From the NCBI GenBank assembly GCA_030638935.1, contig DAOWDR010000467.1, forward strand, positions 1 to 13,789: a stretch of DNA of 13,789 nucleotides. The letters are read 5' to 3'. The position numbers and the translations under genes were made by a program. Positions 1 to 6,830 of the stretch are shown here, piece after piece. Below the pieces are notes generated by a model. That model did not search any database. It saw only the letters and a list, made by a program, of their open reading frames with translations, and was not told where the DNA came from. This DNA comes from Desulfobacteraceae bacterium (lineage in GTDB: Bacteria > Desulfobacterota > Desulfobacteria > Desulfobacterales > Desulfobacteraceae). Numbering within the stretch: the first letter of the stretch is position 1; each line of letters starts with the position of its first letter.

Positions 1-2
1 CT

Positions 3-698
3 GCAGAAAATATGAAATTAGACAAGGATGCAGCCAATAGTTATCCTGATCTACCTTCTGCCAGTTATCTTAAAATTACAGTAAGCGATACAGGACCGGG
101 CATTGCCGCAGAAATCATAAATCGAATATTTGACCCTTATTTTACAACCAAGGAGATGGGAAAAGGATCGGGCATGGGATTATCTATTGTTCATGGCATT
201 GTTAAAAATCATGATGGTGCTATTTCAGTTGATAGCAAACTTGGCAAAGGCTCTATTTTTAGCCTTTTATTCCCGGTGGTTGATGAAAGGTCTAAAATAG
301 AAACTGAAATAATAGATGAAATTCCCGGGGGAAAAGAAAGAATCCTTTTTGTAGATGATGAAAAATCCATTGCAGATATGACACAAACAATGTTGAAACG
401 CCTTGGATATAAGGTTGAAATAAGCCTTAATCCTATACAGGCGCTGGACTTATTCCAATCAAAACCTGATACATTTGATCTGGTGATCACCGACATGACC
501 ATGCCTCAAATGACCGGTGCTAAATTGTCTGAAAAATTAATAAAAATTCGATCTGATATTCCAATTATTATCTGCACAGGTCATAGCTTTTTGATTGATG
601 AAGAAAAAGCCAAACAACTTGGGATTGCCTGCTATCTTATGAAACCAGTGTCGATGTCAAATATTGCAATGGCTATCCGGAAAATTTTTGATAAATAA
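3..698 (+). CDS. Hybrid sensor histidine kinase, C-terminal part (HATPase + receiver), truncated by window edge
   Basis: The reading frame is open to the window edge, so the Met codon at 12 is probably internal and the gene starts outside the window. Counting from that Met, residues 20-90 are the second half of a histidine-kinase ATPase domain: G1 box DTGPG (26-30), F-box region IFDPYFTT, G2 box GSGMGLSIV (52-60). After a short linker comes a complete CheY-like receiver at about 109-228, with acidic pair D115/D116, phospho-acceptor D161 in VITDMTMP, T189 and K211 in MKP. Such proteins autophosphorylate on a His (here outside the window) and relay phosphate to their own receiver. There is no output domain after the receiver, so a separate partner is expected. 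The gene ends 26 bases before the convergent nuclease gene. It is AT-richer than its neighbours. Domain identity is firm; signal and pathway cannot be read. Confidence 0.93.
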   Translation, partial: AENMKLDKDAANSYPDLPSASYLKITVSDTGPGIAAEIINRIFDPYFTTKEMGKGSGMGLSIVHGIVKNHDGAISVDSKLGKGSIFSLLFPVVDERSKIETEIIDEIPGGKERILFVDDEKSIADMTQTMLKRLGYKVEISLNPIQALDLFQSKPDTFDLVITDMTMPQMTGAKLSEKLIKIRSDIPIIICTGHSFLIDEEKAKQLGIACYLMKPVSMSNIAMAIRKIFDK

Positions 699-724
699 GA
701 TAAATATTAAGAGGTTCTGATTTT

Positions 725-1417
725 TTAGGGTGAGCACAAAAGGCAGGGGGAATACCCGGCATCAAGGGCGGCATTTCTTGAAGAAAAAATTTTTGTACAG
801 GCTTTGCAGCTAAAATACCGGCAGTCAGGTCCGTGAAATTTATGGGAGTTGGTGTTTCCGTGGAATAAGCCTGCCCCGGCAATTGATCCTTGCATGGTTG
901 GCCCGGAAATTTTAATTGGGTGATTGGCGTCTGCCAGGGCAGGGGAGCGCCAGATATTCATTTTACTTTTCCTGGCCTGGCCCTGGGCCAGGGAAAACTG
1001 GTCATGGTAGCTTTTGCTTTTTCCGTATTTGGTGTAATAGGGAGACCAGCCCTTTTGGACAAGTTCAAGGTTGAAGTTCTTTTTGTCCAGGATCACATAG
1101 GCAAGGAGTCTGCCGTATTTGCCCCTTTTTTTTTCCTCAAATTCCAGGGATACAAATTTTCCGGACAGTCTTTTTTTTGTGTAGTCCGAGGCTTGTTTCC
1201 CCAGTTGGGTATTCCTGGTTTTATCCGGGTGGACCGATTCCGGGGTGTCCACATTCAAGAGGCGGATTCTTTCTTTTCCCCCCTTATAATTAATATCAAT
1301 GGTGTCTCCGTCAACAACCCTTACCACCTTGTACCGGGCAGCAAAACAGGGCAGCACAGAGACAAGCAGCACCAGAAGTATAACCAAGATTTTTTTAATG
1401 TTTTTGTTGTCAGACAC
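725..1417 (-). CDS. Exported thermonuclease-family (SNase-like) protein with C-terminal Ada-type Cys motif
   Basis: This is a staphylococcal-nuclease-fold protein, predicted to be a secreted or periplasmic Ca-dependent nuclease. The frame is open back to a GTG at 1468. I prefer the GTG at 1417, which begins a typical signal peptide (MSDNKNIKK, a hydrophobic run, then CFA before ARYK). Neither start has a clear ribosome-binding site. Numbering from 1468, the SNase motifs are VVDGDTIDI (51-59), RIRLLNVDTPE (67-77) and KYGRLLAYV (117-125). They contain equivalents of the catalytic residues R69, E77 and R120 and the Ca ligands D53 and D74, so it should be active. After an Ala/Gly-rich linker (about 176-207), residues 211-247 form a Cys-rich module starting FHGPDCRYF and ending GYSPCLLCSP, with C216, C221, C224, C242 and C245. 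The end of this module resembles the zinc-binding region of Ada. The gene is alone on its transcript or follows apbE by about 170 bases. Confidence 0.9.
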   Translation of the reverse strand: MSDNKNIKKILVILLVLLVSVLPCFAARYKVVRVVDGDTIDINYKGGKERIRLLNVDTPESVHPDKTRNTQLGKQASDYTKKRLSGKFVSLEFEEKKRGKYGRLLAYVILDKKNFNLELVQKGWSPYYTKYGKSKSYHDQFSLAQGQARKSKMNIWRSPALADANHPIKISGPTMQGSIAGAGLFHGNTNSHKFHGPDCRYFSCKACTKIFSSRNAALDAGYSPCLLCSP

Positions 1418-1479
1418 CAGGGGTATTGTCACAGAGTCAGGTTCCAGTCTCAGCAGATTCCAGTCCACTATTAGTTTTC

Positions 1480-1508
1480 ATTTCAAAATTGCATTCTCTT
1501 CCTGTCAG
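1480..1508 (-). promoter_or_regulatory. Candidate sigma-70-like promoter for the nuclease gene
   Basis: Read on the minus strand, a -35 CTGACA (1503-1508, 5 of 6 to consensus) is followed by a 17-base spacer and a -10 TGAAAT (1480-1485, 4 of 6). Transcription would start near 1473. That leaves almost no leader for a GTG start at 1468 but about 55 bases for the GTG at 1417, which fits the shorter protein. This is pattern matching only. Confidence 0.4.
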
Positions 1509-1589
1509 GGGAAAGAGGAACAAGGGGTCATAAATACCCTAGGTATGGCCAAGAAATCAACAAAAATACAAAAAACAAATTTTGCAGGG

Positions 1590-2627
1590 TTAGTTTTTTT
1601 CAAATATTTCAAACTGGTCCGACTTTATGGATATGAATCCATTGCCCTGTTTTTGGATAATCAGGCACTCGGTCTTGGCCAGGCCGTTTACAAGATCAAT
1701 GCCCTTTTGGACATCCATTACCATCAATGCCGTGGCAAGTCCGTCGGCAATGGTGCAGTTTTCTGCAATCACCGAGGCGCTGACCACCTGGTTTTTAACC
1801 GGGAAACCGGTTTTGGGATTAATGATGTGGGAAAAGATCCGGCCCTCTTTTTCAAAAAAGTTTCGGTAATTTCCGCTGGTGGCAATGGCCATGTTTTTTA
1901 AAGAGATGATTTTATACAGGGCCGGGCTCAGCCCTTTTTTTTCCGGCCTGGTAATGCCAACCACCCAGGGGTGGCCTTTTTTGTTTTTTCCTGAACCGAC
2001 AAGTTCTCCGCCGATTTCCACCAAAAAATTTTTAATCCCGGTGGTGGAAAAAAGCCGGGCAATGGCATCCACCCCATACCCCTTGGCTATGGAGCCAAGA
2101 TCCAGGGTAATGTCGGCCTCTTTTTTTGTCAGCAGGTGATCCCCAACTATCAATTTATGAAATCCGGTCCTGGCAAGGGCTTTTTGAATCTTGCTGGATT
2201 CCGGAATGGTATCTGATTTTTTTCTGGTGCCAAAACCCCAGAGGTCAACCAGGGGTTTAATAGTTCCGTCCCAAGAGCCATTTGTAATCCTATACAGGTG
2301 TTGGGATTCCAGCATCACCTGGTAAAAATCGTAGGAGAGTTTAAAGGGCTGGTTTGCAGGATACCGGTTAAACAGAGAAATTTCACTTTTGGGGTTGTAC
2401 ATGGAAAGTTTTGCATTGATCTCTTTGAGGCGGATATCCACCCTCTGCTGCCAGATGGAAGAAGATTGTTTTTCCATTGAAATAAATTTAATGCTGTAAA
2501 ATGTGCCCATGGTCCTGCCGGTGATGGTGTATTGGTGGGCTAGGACATGTGGTACGGCCAGGGTCAGCAGGAATAATGGAACAATTGAAAGCATGGTAAG
2601 AATATGGGATCTGGAGTAAATCTGCAT
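1590..2627 (-). CDS. apbE: FAD:protein FMN transferase (ApbE family), exported
   Basis: ApbE-family enzymes covalently attach FMN from FAD to a Thr or Ser of target flavoproteins (Rnf/Nqr subunits, FMN-bind proteins), usually outside the cytoplasm, using Mg. The 345-residue chain has an N-terminal signal peptide (hydrophobic 9-27, likely cut after HVLA at 30) with no lipobox Cys, so it should be periplasmic rather than a lipoprotein. Family motifs in order: GRTMGTFYSIKF (37-48), DLWGFGT (128-134), DLGSIAKGYGVDAIA (176-190), EIGGELVGSG (204-213), ATSGNYRNFF (249-258), SHIINPKTG (266-274) and IADGLATALMV (293-303). D295 and T299 match the metal-site residues of the family. The frame is open to 2741, but AAGGA lies just upstream of adjacent ATGs at 2630 and 2627. 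A strong promoter-like pair at 2672-2699 also excludes the longer form. No flavoprotein target is encoded in the window. Confidence 0.93.
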   Translation of the reverse strand: MQIYSRSHILTMLSIVPLFLLTLAVPHVLAHQYTITGRTMGTFYSIKFISMEKQSSSIWQQRVDIRLKEINAKLSMYNPKSEISLFNRYPANQPFKLSYDFYQVMLESQHLYRITNGSWDGTIKPLVDLWGFGTRKKSDTIPESSKIQKALARTGFHKLIVGDHLLTKKEADITLDLGSIAKGYGVDAIARLFSTTGIKNFLVEIGGELVGSGKNKKGHPWVVGITRPEKKGLSPALYKIISLKNMAIATSGNYRNFFEKEGRIFSHIINPKTGFPVKNQVVSASVIAENCTIADGLATALMVMDVQKGIDLVNGLAKTECLIIQKQGNGFISIKSDQFEIFEKN

Positions 2628-2671
2628 CATGGGTTCCTTGAAAAAAGGTTTATCACAGCCATTTGTCCGGT

Positions 2672-2699
2672 ATTCTACCTGATATTTTAAAAGGGTCAA
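2672..2699 (-). promoter_or_regulatory. Sigma-70-like promoter for apbE
   Basis: On the minus strand, -35 TTGACC (2694-2699, 5 of 6 matches) and -10 TAGAAT (2672-2677, 5 of 6) are separated by 16 bases. The predicted start of transcription, near 2665, gives a leader of about 35 bases before the apbE start codon and its AAGGA. Confidence 0.65.
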
Positions 2700-2750
2700 C
2701 CCTAGTTTGGCAGAACCAGGGGAAAAAGGCGGCAGGTCCAAGGCTTTTCC

Positions 2751-2779
2751 TTGAATTTAAGGGGAAAGCTCACTATAAA
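2751..2779 (+). promoter_or_regulatory. Sigma-70-like promoter for the MFS/two-component operon
   Basis: On the plus strand, -35 TTGAAT (2751-2756, 4 of 6) and -10 TATAAA (2774-2779, 5 of 6) are separated by 17 bases. The predicted transcription start, near 2786, gives a leader of about 64 bases to the ATG at 2850. The -35 box coincides with a TTG in frame with the transporter, so that TTG is very unlikely to be a start codon. Confidence 0.6.
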
Positions 2780-2849
2780 GGAAATATGCTTGTTTGATCT
2801 TGCACTAACCAATTTAAGTTTTGTATCCCCGGCCTTAGCAAGGAGAATT

Positions 2850-4094
2850 ATGAAGATATCAGAAACTTCCAAGTCCGGCAAAGATCTTCACTATGGCTGG
2901 ATTATTGTTTTTACAGGTGTGGCCATCCTGTTTGCCTGTCTTGGCCTGGGCCGGTTTGCCATAGGCATGCTCCTGCCCTCCATGGGCCTGTCCCTGGAGT
3001 TGAACTATTCCCAGATGGGCTTTATCGGGACAGGTAATTTCATCGGGTATATGGTATCTGTGCTTTTTTCGGGCATGGTGGCAACCCGCCTGGGGGCGAG
3101 AAATACTATTTTTTTCGGGTTGTTATTGGTGGGGAGCACCATGGTTTTTATCAGTCAGGCCTTGACTTTTTTTCAGGTACTGGTTCTTTATACTCTCACC
3201 GGTATCGGCACCGGTCTTGCCAATATGCCCCTCATGGGATTGATTTCCCATTGGTTTTTAAAGAGTTTACGGGGCAGGGCCGCCGGTACCATGCTATCGG
3301 GTAATGGACTGGCAATTGTTTTTGCCGGTGTGTTTGTCCCCTGGATCAATGGGGCAGCCGGTGCCGAAGGATGGCGAATTGCCTGGGTTTCAATGGGCCT
3401 TATCTGCCTTGCCATTGCCGTGGTTGCCCTGGTGCTTTTACGCAATGACCCTGCCCAGAAAGGCCTGGAACCCCTGGGAGAAAATTTAAAGGGGCCGGCC
3501 AGTACACATGCTCCCCTGCAAAATTCAGGTGAGACCTCCAAAAAAACAATGGTTTACCTGGGGTGTATTTACCTGTTTTTCGGGGCAACCTATTCTGTTT
3601 ATGTTACCTTTATAGTGACTGCCCTGGTGAATGAACACGGGTTTGGCCAGGGGGCTGCCGGTTCCTTCTGGGCAGTGGTTGGGGCCTTGAGTATTTTTTC
3701 AGGGCCTTTGTTCGGCGGTCTGTCAGATAGGATCGGGCGCAGGAAGGGCCTGATGATGGCCTATATTCTTTTTACCCTTGCCTACACCCTGGCTGCGGCT
3801 AATCTGCCAAATCTGTTCTTGTACACCTCCATCATAATTTTTGGACTCATTGTATGGAGTATCCCCACCATAATGTCGGCGGCCGTGGGCGATTACATGG
3901 GGCCGGCCCAGGCCGTGAAAGCCCTTGGATTTATTACCCTGTTTTTTGGAGCCGGTCAGATAGCAGGCCCGGCAATAGCAGGATTCCTGGCTGATATTAC
4001 CGGCAGTTTTAGTGCCGGGTTCTGGCTGTGCGCCGGGCTGACAGCCCTGGCGGCTTTCCTGAGTTTCTTTTTGAAACCCCCGGCAGCACAATGA
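2850..4094 (+). CDS. MFS transporter (resembles YbfB/YjiJ-type)
   Basis: This is a 414-residue secondary transporter of the inner membrane with about 12 hydrophobic segments in two halves, joined by a hydrophilic stretch around residues 205-235. The ATG at 2850 is preceded by AAGGAG. The segment GLGRFAIGMLLPSM in the first membrane helix region resembles the LGRFAY-type signature of the YbfB/YjiJ group. The loop motif GGLSDRIGRRKG after the eighth helix is the classical MFS motif A. The substrate cannot be read. Its stop codon overlaps the start of the sensor kinase in ATGA, so the two are translationally coupled. The transporter may move the compound sensed by the kinase, or may itself influence sensing; this is inference from context. 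Fold assignment is firm, subfamily moderate. Confidence 0.9.
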   Translation: MKISETSKSGKDLHYGWIIVFTGVAILFACLGLGRFAIGMLLPSMGLSLELNYSQMGFIGTGNFIGYMVSVLFSGMVATRLGARNTIFFGLLLVGSTMVFISQALTFFQVLVLYTLTGIGTGLANMPLMGLISHWFLKSLRGRAAGTMLSGNGLAIVFAGVFVPWINGAAGAEGWRIAWVSMGLICLAIAVVALVLLRNDPAQKGLEPLGENLKGPASTHAPLQNSGETSKKTMVYLGCIYLFFGATYSVYVTFIVTALVNEHGFGQGAAGSFWAVVGALSIFSGPLFGGLSDRIGRRKGLMMAYILFTLAYTLAAANLPNLFLYTSIIIFGLIVWSIPTIMSAAVGDYMGPAQAVKALGFITLFFGAGQIAGPAIAGFLADITGSFSAGFWLCAGLTALAAFLSFFLKPPAAQ

Positions 4095-5968
4095 CAAATA
4101 TGGTCACTTTTTTCCGAAATCTTCAAATCCGATCCAAGCTTATGGTGGGATACACCCTGATCTTTATCATTTCCACCCTGGCCGGTGGCGCAGCTGTTTA
4201 TTACCAGGTCAAATCAACCATTGAAGCCAATATTGAAAGCGAATTGAAAAATACAACGGAAACCATTCTCAATATGGTAAAAACCGCAGCCGGTACCTCC
4301 ATAAAAAATCATCTCCGGGCGGTGGCAGAAAAAAATAAGCAAATCATTGAAACCATATACCGGGAATATCAACAGGGAAAGATTACCGAAGAAGATGCAA
4401 AAATTCTTGCAGAAAAAATTCTTTTGGGTCAGACCATCGGTAAAACAGGGTATCTTTATTGTGTCAGAAGTGACGGCATAGCTCCGGTACACCCCAGGCC
4501 CGGGGTTGCGGGAAACAGCTTTCTTGATCAATGGTTTGTAAGGGAGCAGATCAGATTAAAAGAGGGGTATCTGGAATATGACTGGAAAAACCCGGAAGAA
4601 AATTTTGAAAAGCCAAAAGCCTTGTATATGAGCTATTTTAAACCCTGGGACTGGATTATTTCAGCCTCCTCCTACAGGGATGAATTCAATGCATTGGTCA
4701 ATGTGTCTGATTTCCAGGACAGCATCCTGGCCCTGTCCTTTGGGAAAACCGGATATGCCTATGTTCTGGACAGCCACGGCAATTTGATTGTTCATCCAAG
4801 TCTGTCCGGAAACTATATGGATGCCCAGGGTAAGGATGGTCATTTTTTTCTCCAGGATATCTGCAGGATAAAAAACGGAAAGCTCATTTACTCATGGAAA
4901 AATCCCGGAGAAACCAGGTTTCGGGATAAAATCGTTCTGTTTAACTATATTCCGGAATATGACTGGATTGTGGCCTGTTCCAGCTATCTGGATGAAATGT
5001 ATGCTCCCCTTAACACCATCAGGAATATTATCCTGCTAACGGCTTGCCTGATACTGGCCTTGGTTTTTATCACCTCTTTGTGGATTAACAGTTCTGTGTT
5101 GCTCCCCCTTCGACACCTGATGAACCGATTTGCCCTGGGGGCCTCGGGAGATCTTGAGGTGAGAATGCCTGTCACCTCAAAGGATGAGATTGGACAATTG
5201 GCTGTTTTTTTTAATAAGTTCATGGAAACCTTTGAAATTTACCATGCCAACCTTAATGCGGAAATCGAAAAGCAAAAACAGGTGGAAATTGCCCTGCGCC
5301 GTTCATTTAAAGAATCAAAACGGCTGGAAAGGGAAATTTTGAACATCAGTGAACGGGAGCGTCAGAAAATCGCCATGGATATCCATGATGATCTGTGTCC
5401 CCAGCTCATGGGCATAGAGGTGATGACAAAAATTCTCATGGAAAAACTGGCGGAAAAATCCATTGATAATATTGACGAGACAGCAGAAGCCGAAAAAATA
5501 AGGCAACTCATCCTGGACACAATTGCCAAGACCCGGCAATTGTCCCGGGGGCTTTCTCCCATCAATCTTTCGGATCACGGATTTGACCTTTCCCTGGAGG
5601 AGCTGGCAACTTATGTAAGAGAGGTGTTTGGAATTGTCTGTACCTTTAATCATCATGGGGAACCATCCATCAGGGACACTGGAGTGGCAACCCATATTTA
5701 TTATATCGCCCATGAAGCAGTTCACAATGCTGCCAGGCATTCCTGTGCAAAAAATATTTCCATTGACTTGACTATCAGCGAACAAAAGATAAGATTGAAA
5801 GTAAGTGATGACGGTAAAGGCATGGACAGGGGGCAGCACTCCCGGGGAATGGGGCTCAAAATCATGACCTATAGGGCCGATAGAATCGGCGCAATCTTAA
5901 ATATAGAATCGGGCACTAAATCAAATACGGGAAAAGGAACCCTTGTGCGGCTTGACCTGGAATTTTAA
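4091..5968 (+). CDS. Membrane sensor histidine kinase, tandem Cache + HAMP + HisKA_3/HATPase (NarL-system type)
   Basis: This is a 625-residue inner-membrane sensor kinase. The start is the ATG overlapping the MFS stop; no Shine-Dalgarno is visible, so coupled translation is expected. Order: TM1 about 18-38; helical stalk; extracytoplasmic Cache repeat 1 about 112-198 (GKTGYLYCVRSDG, then VHP and a YDWKNP-to-SSYRDE segment); Cache repeat 2 about 217-303 (GKTGYAYVLDSHG, IVHP, YSWKNP-to-SSYLDE); TM2 about 312-332; HAMP about 333-385; coiled coil; HisKA_3 with DIHDDL and phospho-acceptor H432; HATPase with N-box HEAVHNAARH (541-550), G1 SDDGKG (572-577) and G2 RGMGLK (585-590). All kinase motifs are intact. 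Cache domains of this type commonly bind small organic ligands, including carboxylates. The partner regulator follows 14 bases downstream. The exact signal is unknown. Confidence 0.94.
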   Translation: MTNMVTFFRNLQIRSKLMVGYTLIFIISTLAGGAAVYYQVKSTIEANIESELKNTTETILNMVKTAAGTSIKNHLRAVAEKNKQIIETIYREYQQGKITEEDAKILAEKILLGQTIGKTGYLYCVRSDGIAPVHPRPGVAGNSFLDQWFVREQIRLKEGYLEYDWKNPEENFEKPKALYMSYFKPWDWIISASSYRDEFNALVNVSDFQDSILALSFGKTGYAYVLDSHGNLIVHPSLSGNYMDAQGKDGHFFLQDICRIKNGKLIYSWKNPGETRFRDKIVLFNYIPEYDWIVACSSYLDEMYAPLNTIRNIILLTACLILALVFITSLWINSSVLLPLRHLMNRFALGASGDLEVRMPVTSKDEIGQLAVFFNKFMETFEIYHANLNAEIEKQKQVEIALRRSFKESKRLEREILNISERERQKIAMDIHDDLCPQLMGIEVMTKILMEKLAEKSIDNIDETAEAEKIRQLILDTIAKTRQLSRGLSPINLSDHGFDLSLEELATYVREVFGIVCTFNHHGEPSIRDTGVATHIYYIAHEAVHNAARHSCAKNISIDLTISEQKIRLKVSDDGKGMDRGQHSRGMGLKIMTYRADRIGAILNIESGTKSNTGKGTLVRLDLEF

Positions 5969-5982
5969 GACTGCAAAATGAG

Positions 5983-6657
5983 GTGCTTATTCGGGACAAA
6001 ATAAAAATATTGATTGTCGAGGATCACCCCATCTTTCGAATGGGGATGACCCAGCTGATCAACCGGGAAAAAGACATGGAAGTCTGCGGTGATGCCGTGG
6101 ATGTGGCCTCTGCCATGATACTCATTGAAAAATATTCTCCAGACCTGGTGGTTGTGGATTTATCCCTGAAAAACAGCAACGGGATTGACCTGGTAAAAGA
6201 AATCTCTGCCCAATATCCAAACATCTCCTGCCTGGTTTTAACCATGCACGATGAATCCCTCCACGCAGAACGGTGCATCATGGCCGGCGCCAAGGGCTAT
6301 ATAATGAAAGAGGAGGCATCCACCTCTGTTGTGGGTGCTGTCAGAGAGATTCTGTCCGGCAATCTCTACGTCAGTCCCACAATCATGAGTCATATTTTAA
6401 ATAAATTTCGCAAACAACCGGCGGTCCTCCATGAATCGCCTTTAAAAAAACTCACCGACCGGGAAATGGAGATTTTTCAATTCATCGGCAAAGGGCATGC
6501 CTCGGGTGAAATTGCCAGACACCTGAACATCAGTGTTAAAACCATTGGCACCTATCGGGAACGTATAAAGAATAAGCTGAATATTAAAGACAGCGGCAGA
6601 ATGGTCCGGCATGCAGTTATCTGGGTTGAGACCGGTGTTTTTGCCCCGCCTGTTTAG
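5983..6657 (+). CDS. NarL/LuxR-family response regulator
   Basis: This 224-residue DNA-binding response regulator is the evident partner of the upstream kinase. Receiver about residues 7-120: acidic pair E13/D14 in VEDHP, phospho-acceptor D59 in VVVDLSL, T87, and K109 in YIMKE. The C-terminal LuxR/NarL helix-turn-helix spans about 153-215, with LTDREMEIFQFIGKG, then EIARHLNISVKTIGTYRERI and KLNIKD. The only start giving a complete receiver is the GTG at 5983, which has only a poor AG-rich stretch ahead; an ATG at 5978 is out of frame. On phosphorylation such proteins dimerise and bind inverted heptamer-like sites. The inverted repeat at 6721-6739, in the spacer just downstream, is a candidate target, but this is untested. 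The stop codon lies inside a 13-bp tandem duplication. Confidence 0.93.
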   Translation: MLIRDKIKILIVEDHPIFRMGMTQLINREKDMEVCGDAVDVASAMILIEKYSPDLVVVDLSLKNSNGIDLVKEISAQYPNISCLVLTMHDESLHAERCIMAGAKGYIMKEEASTSVVGAVREILSGNLYVSPTIMSHILNKFRKQPAVLHESPLKKLTDREMEIFQFIGKGHASGEIARHLNISVKTIGTYRERIKNKLNIKDSGRMVRHAVIWVETGVFAPPV

Positions 6658-6675
6658 GCTGCCTGTGTAGGCTGC
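6650..6675 (+). repeat. 13-bp tandem duplication across the response-regulator stop codon
   Basis: Two adjacent 13-base units, CTGTTTAGGCTGC (6650-6662) and CTGTGTAGGCTGC (6663-6675), differ at one base. The first unit contains the TAG stop of the response regulator. It looks like a small local duplication. The second unit can form only a 4-bp hairpin (GCCT/AGGC), with no following T-run, so it is not a convincing terminator. Confidence 0.7.
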
Positions 6676-6720
6676 TTAAAAAAATGTAAGTCAATCCCCC
6701 ACAAAAACTTGGTTCATCAC

Positions 6721-6739
6721 CCTACCATATTATGGTGGG
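6721..6739. promoter_or_regulatory. Inverted repeat ahead of livG, candidate operator
   Basis: ACCATA (6724-6729) and TATGGT (6731-6736) are perfect inverted arms around a single T. Allowing one T-G wobble in RNA, the symmetry extends to CCT/GGG, giving nine pairs over 19 bases. No T-run follows, so it is not a rho-independent terminator. It sits 92 bases before the livG start, in the 173-base spacer 6658-6830. The only promoter-like pairs in that spacer are weak (TTGGTT/TATGGT overlapping the repeat; TTGCTT at 6767 with TTTATT at 6790). A regulator-binding site is the likeliest role, but this is inference. Confidence 0.4.
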
Positions 6740-6830
6740 TTCCCCTATTTACGCCATGGGGATATATTGCTTAAAGAGATATGAGGCGCTTTATTTCATC
6801 CTGTTCTAACCAGGCAATAAAGGAGAAATA

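Noticed and set aside
699..726. Rho-independent terminator between the hybrid kinase and nuclease genes
   Set aside because: There is a run of six T, but only a 3-bp potential stem precedes it.
890..1474. Long plus-strand open frame (194 codons) opposite the nuclease gene
   Set aside because: It is antisense to a gene with clear catalytic motifs, has no recognisable domain and no convincing ribosome-binding site.
2631..2741. N-terminal extension of ApbE to a start at 2741
   Set aside because: It would include the promoter elements, adds a non-family segment ahead of the signal peptide, and lacks a ribosome-binding site.
4028..4090. Upstream GTG start for the sensor kinase, inside the MFS gene
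   Set aside because: It adds 21 residues with no kinase features; the ATGA overlap at 4091 is the standard coupled start and leads directly into the first membrane helix.
5315..5839. 174-codon minus-strand frame inside the sensor kinase
   Set aside because: It is a shadow of the HisKA_3/HATPase coding region, with no motifs of its own.
6755..6772. Possible sigma-54 promoter (GG...TTGC) upstream of livG
   Set aside because: The GG-to-GC spacing is nine bases instead of the required ten, and the rest of the -24 consensus is absent.
6658..6830. Riboswitch or attenuator in the livG leader
   Set aside because: Only one simple inverted repeat is visible; no multi-stem conserved riboswitch architecture or T-run was found by eye.
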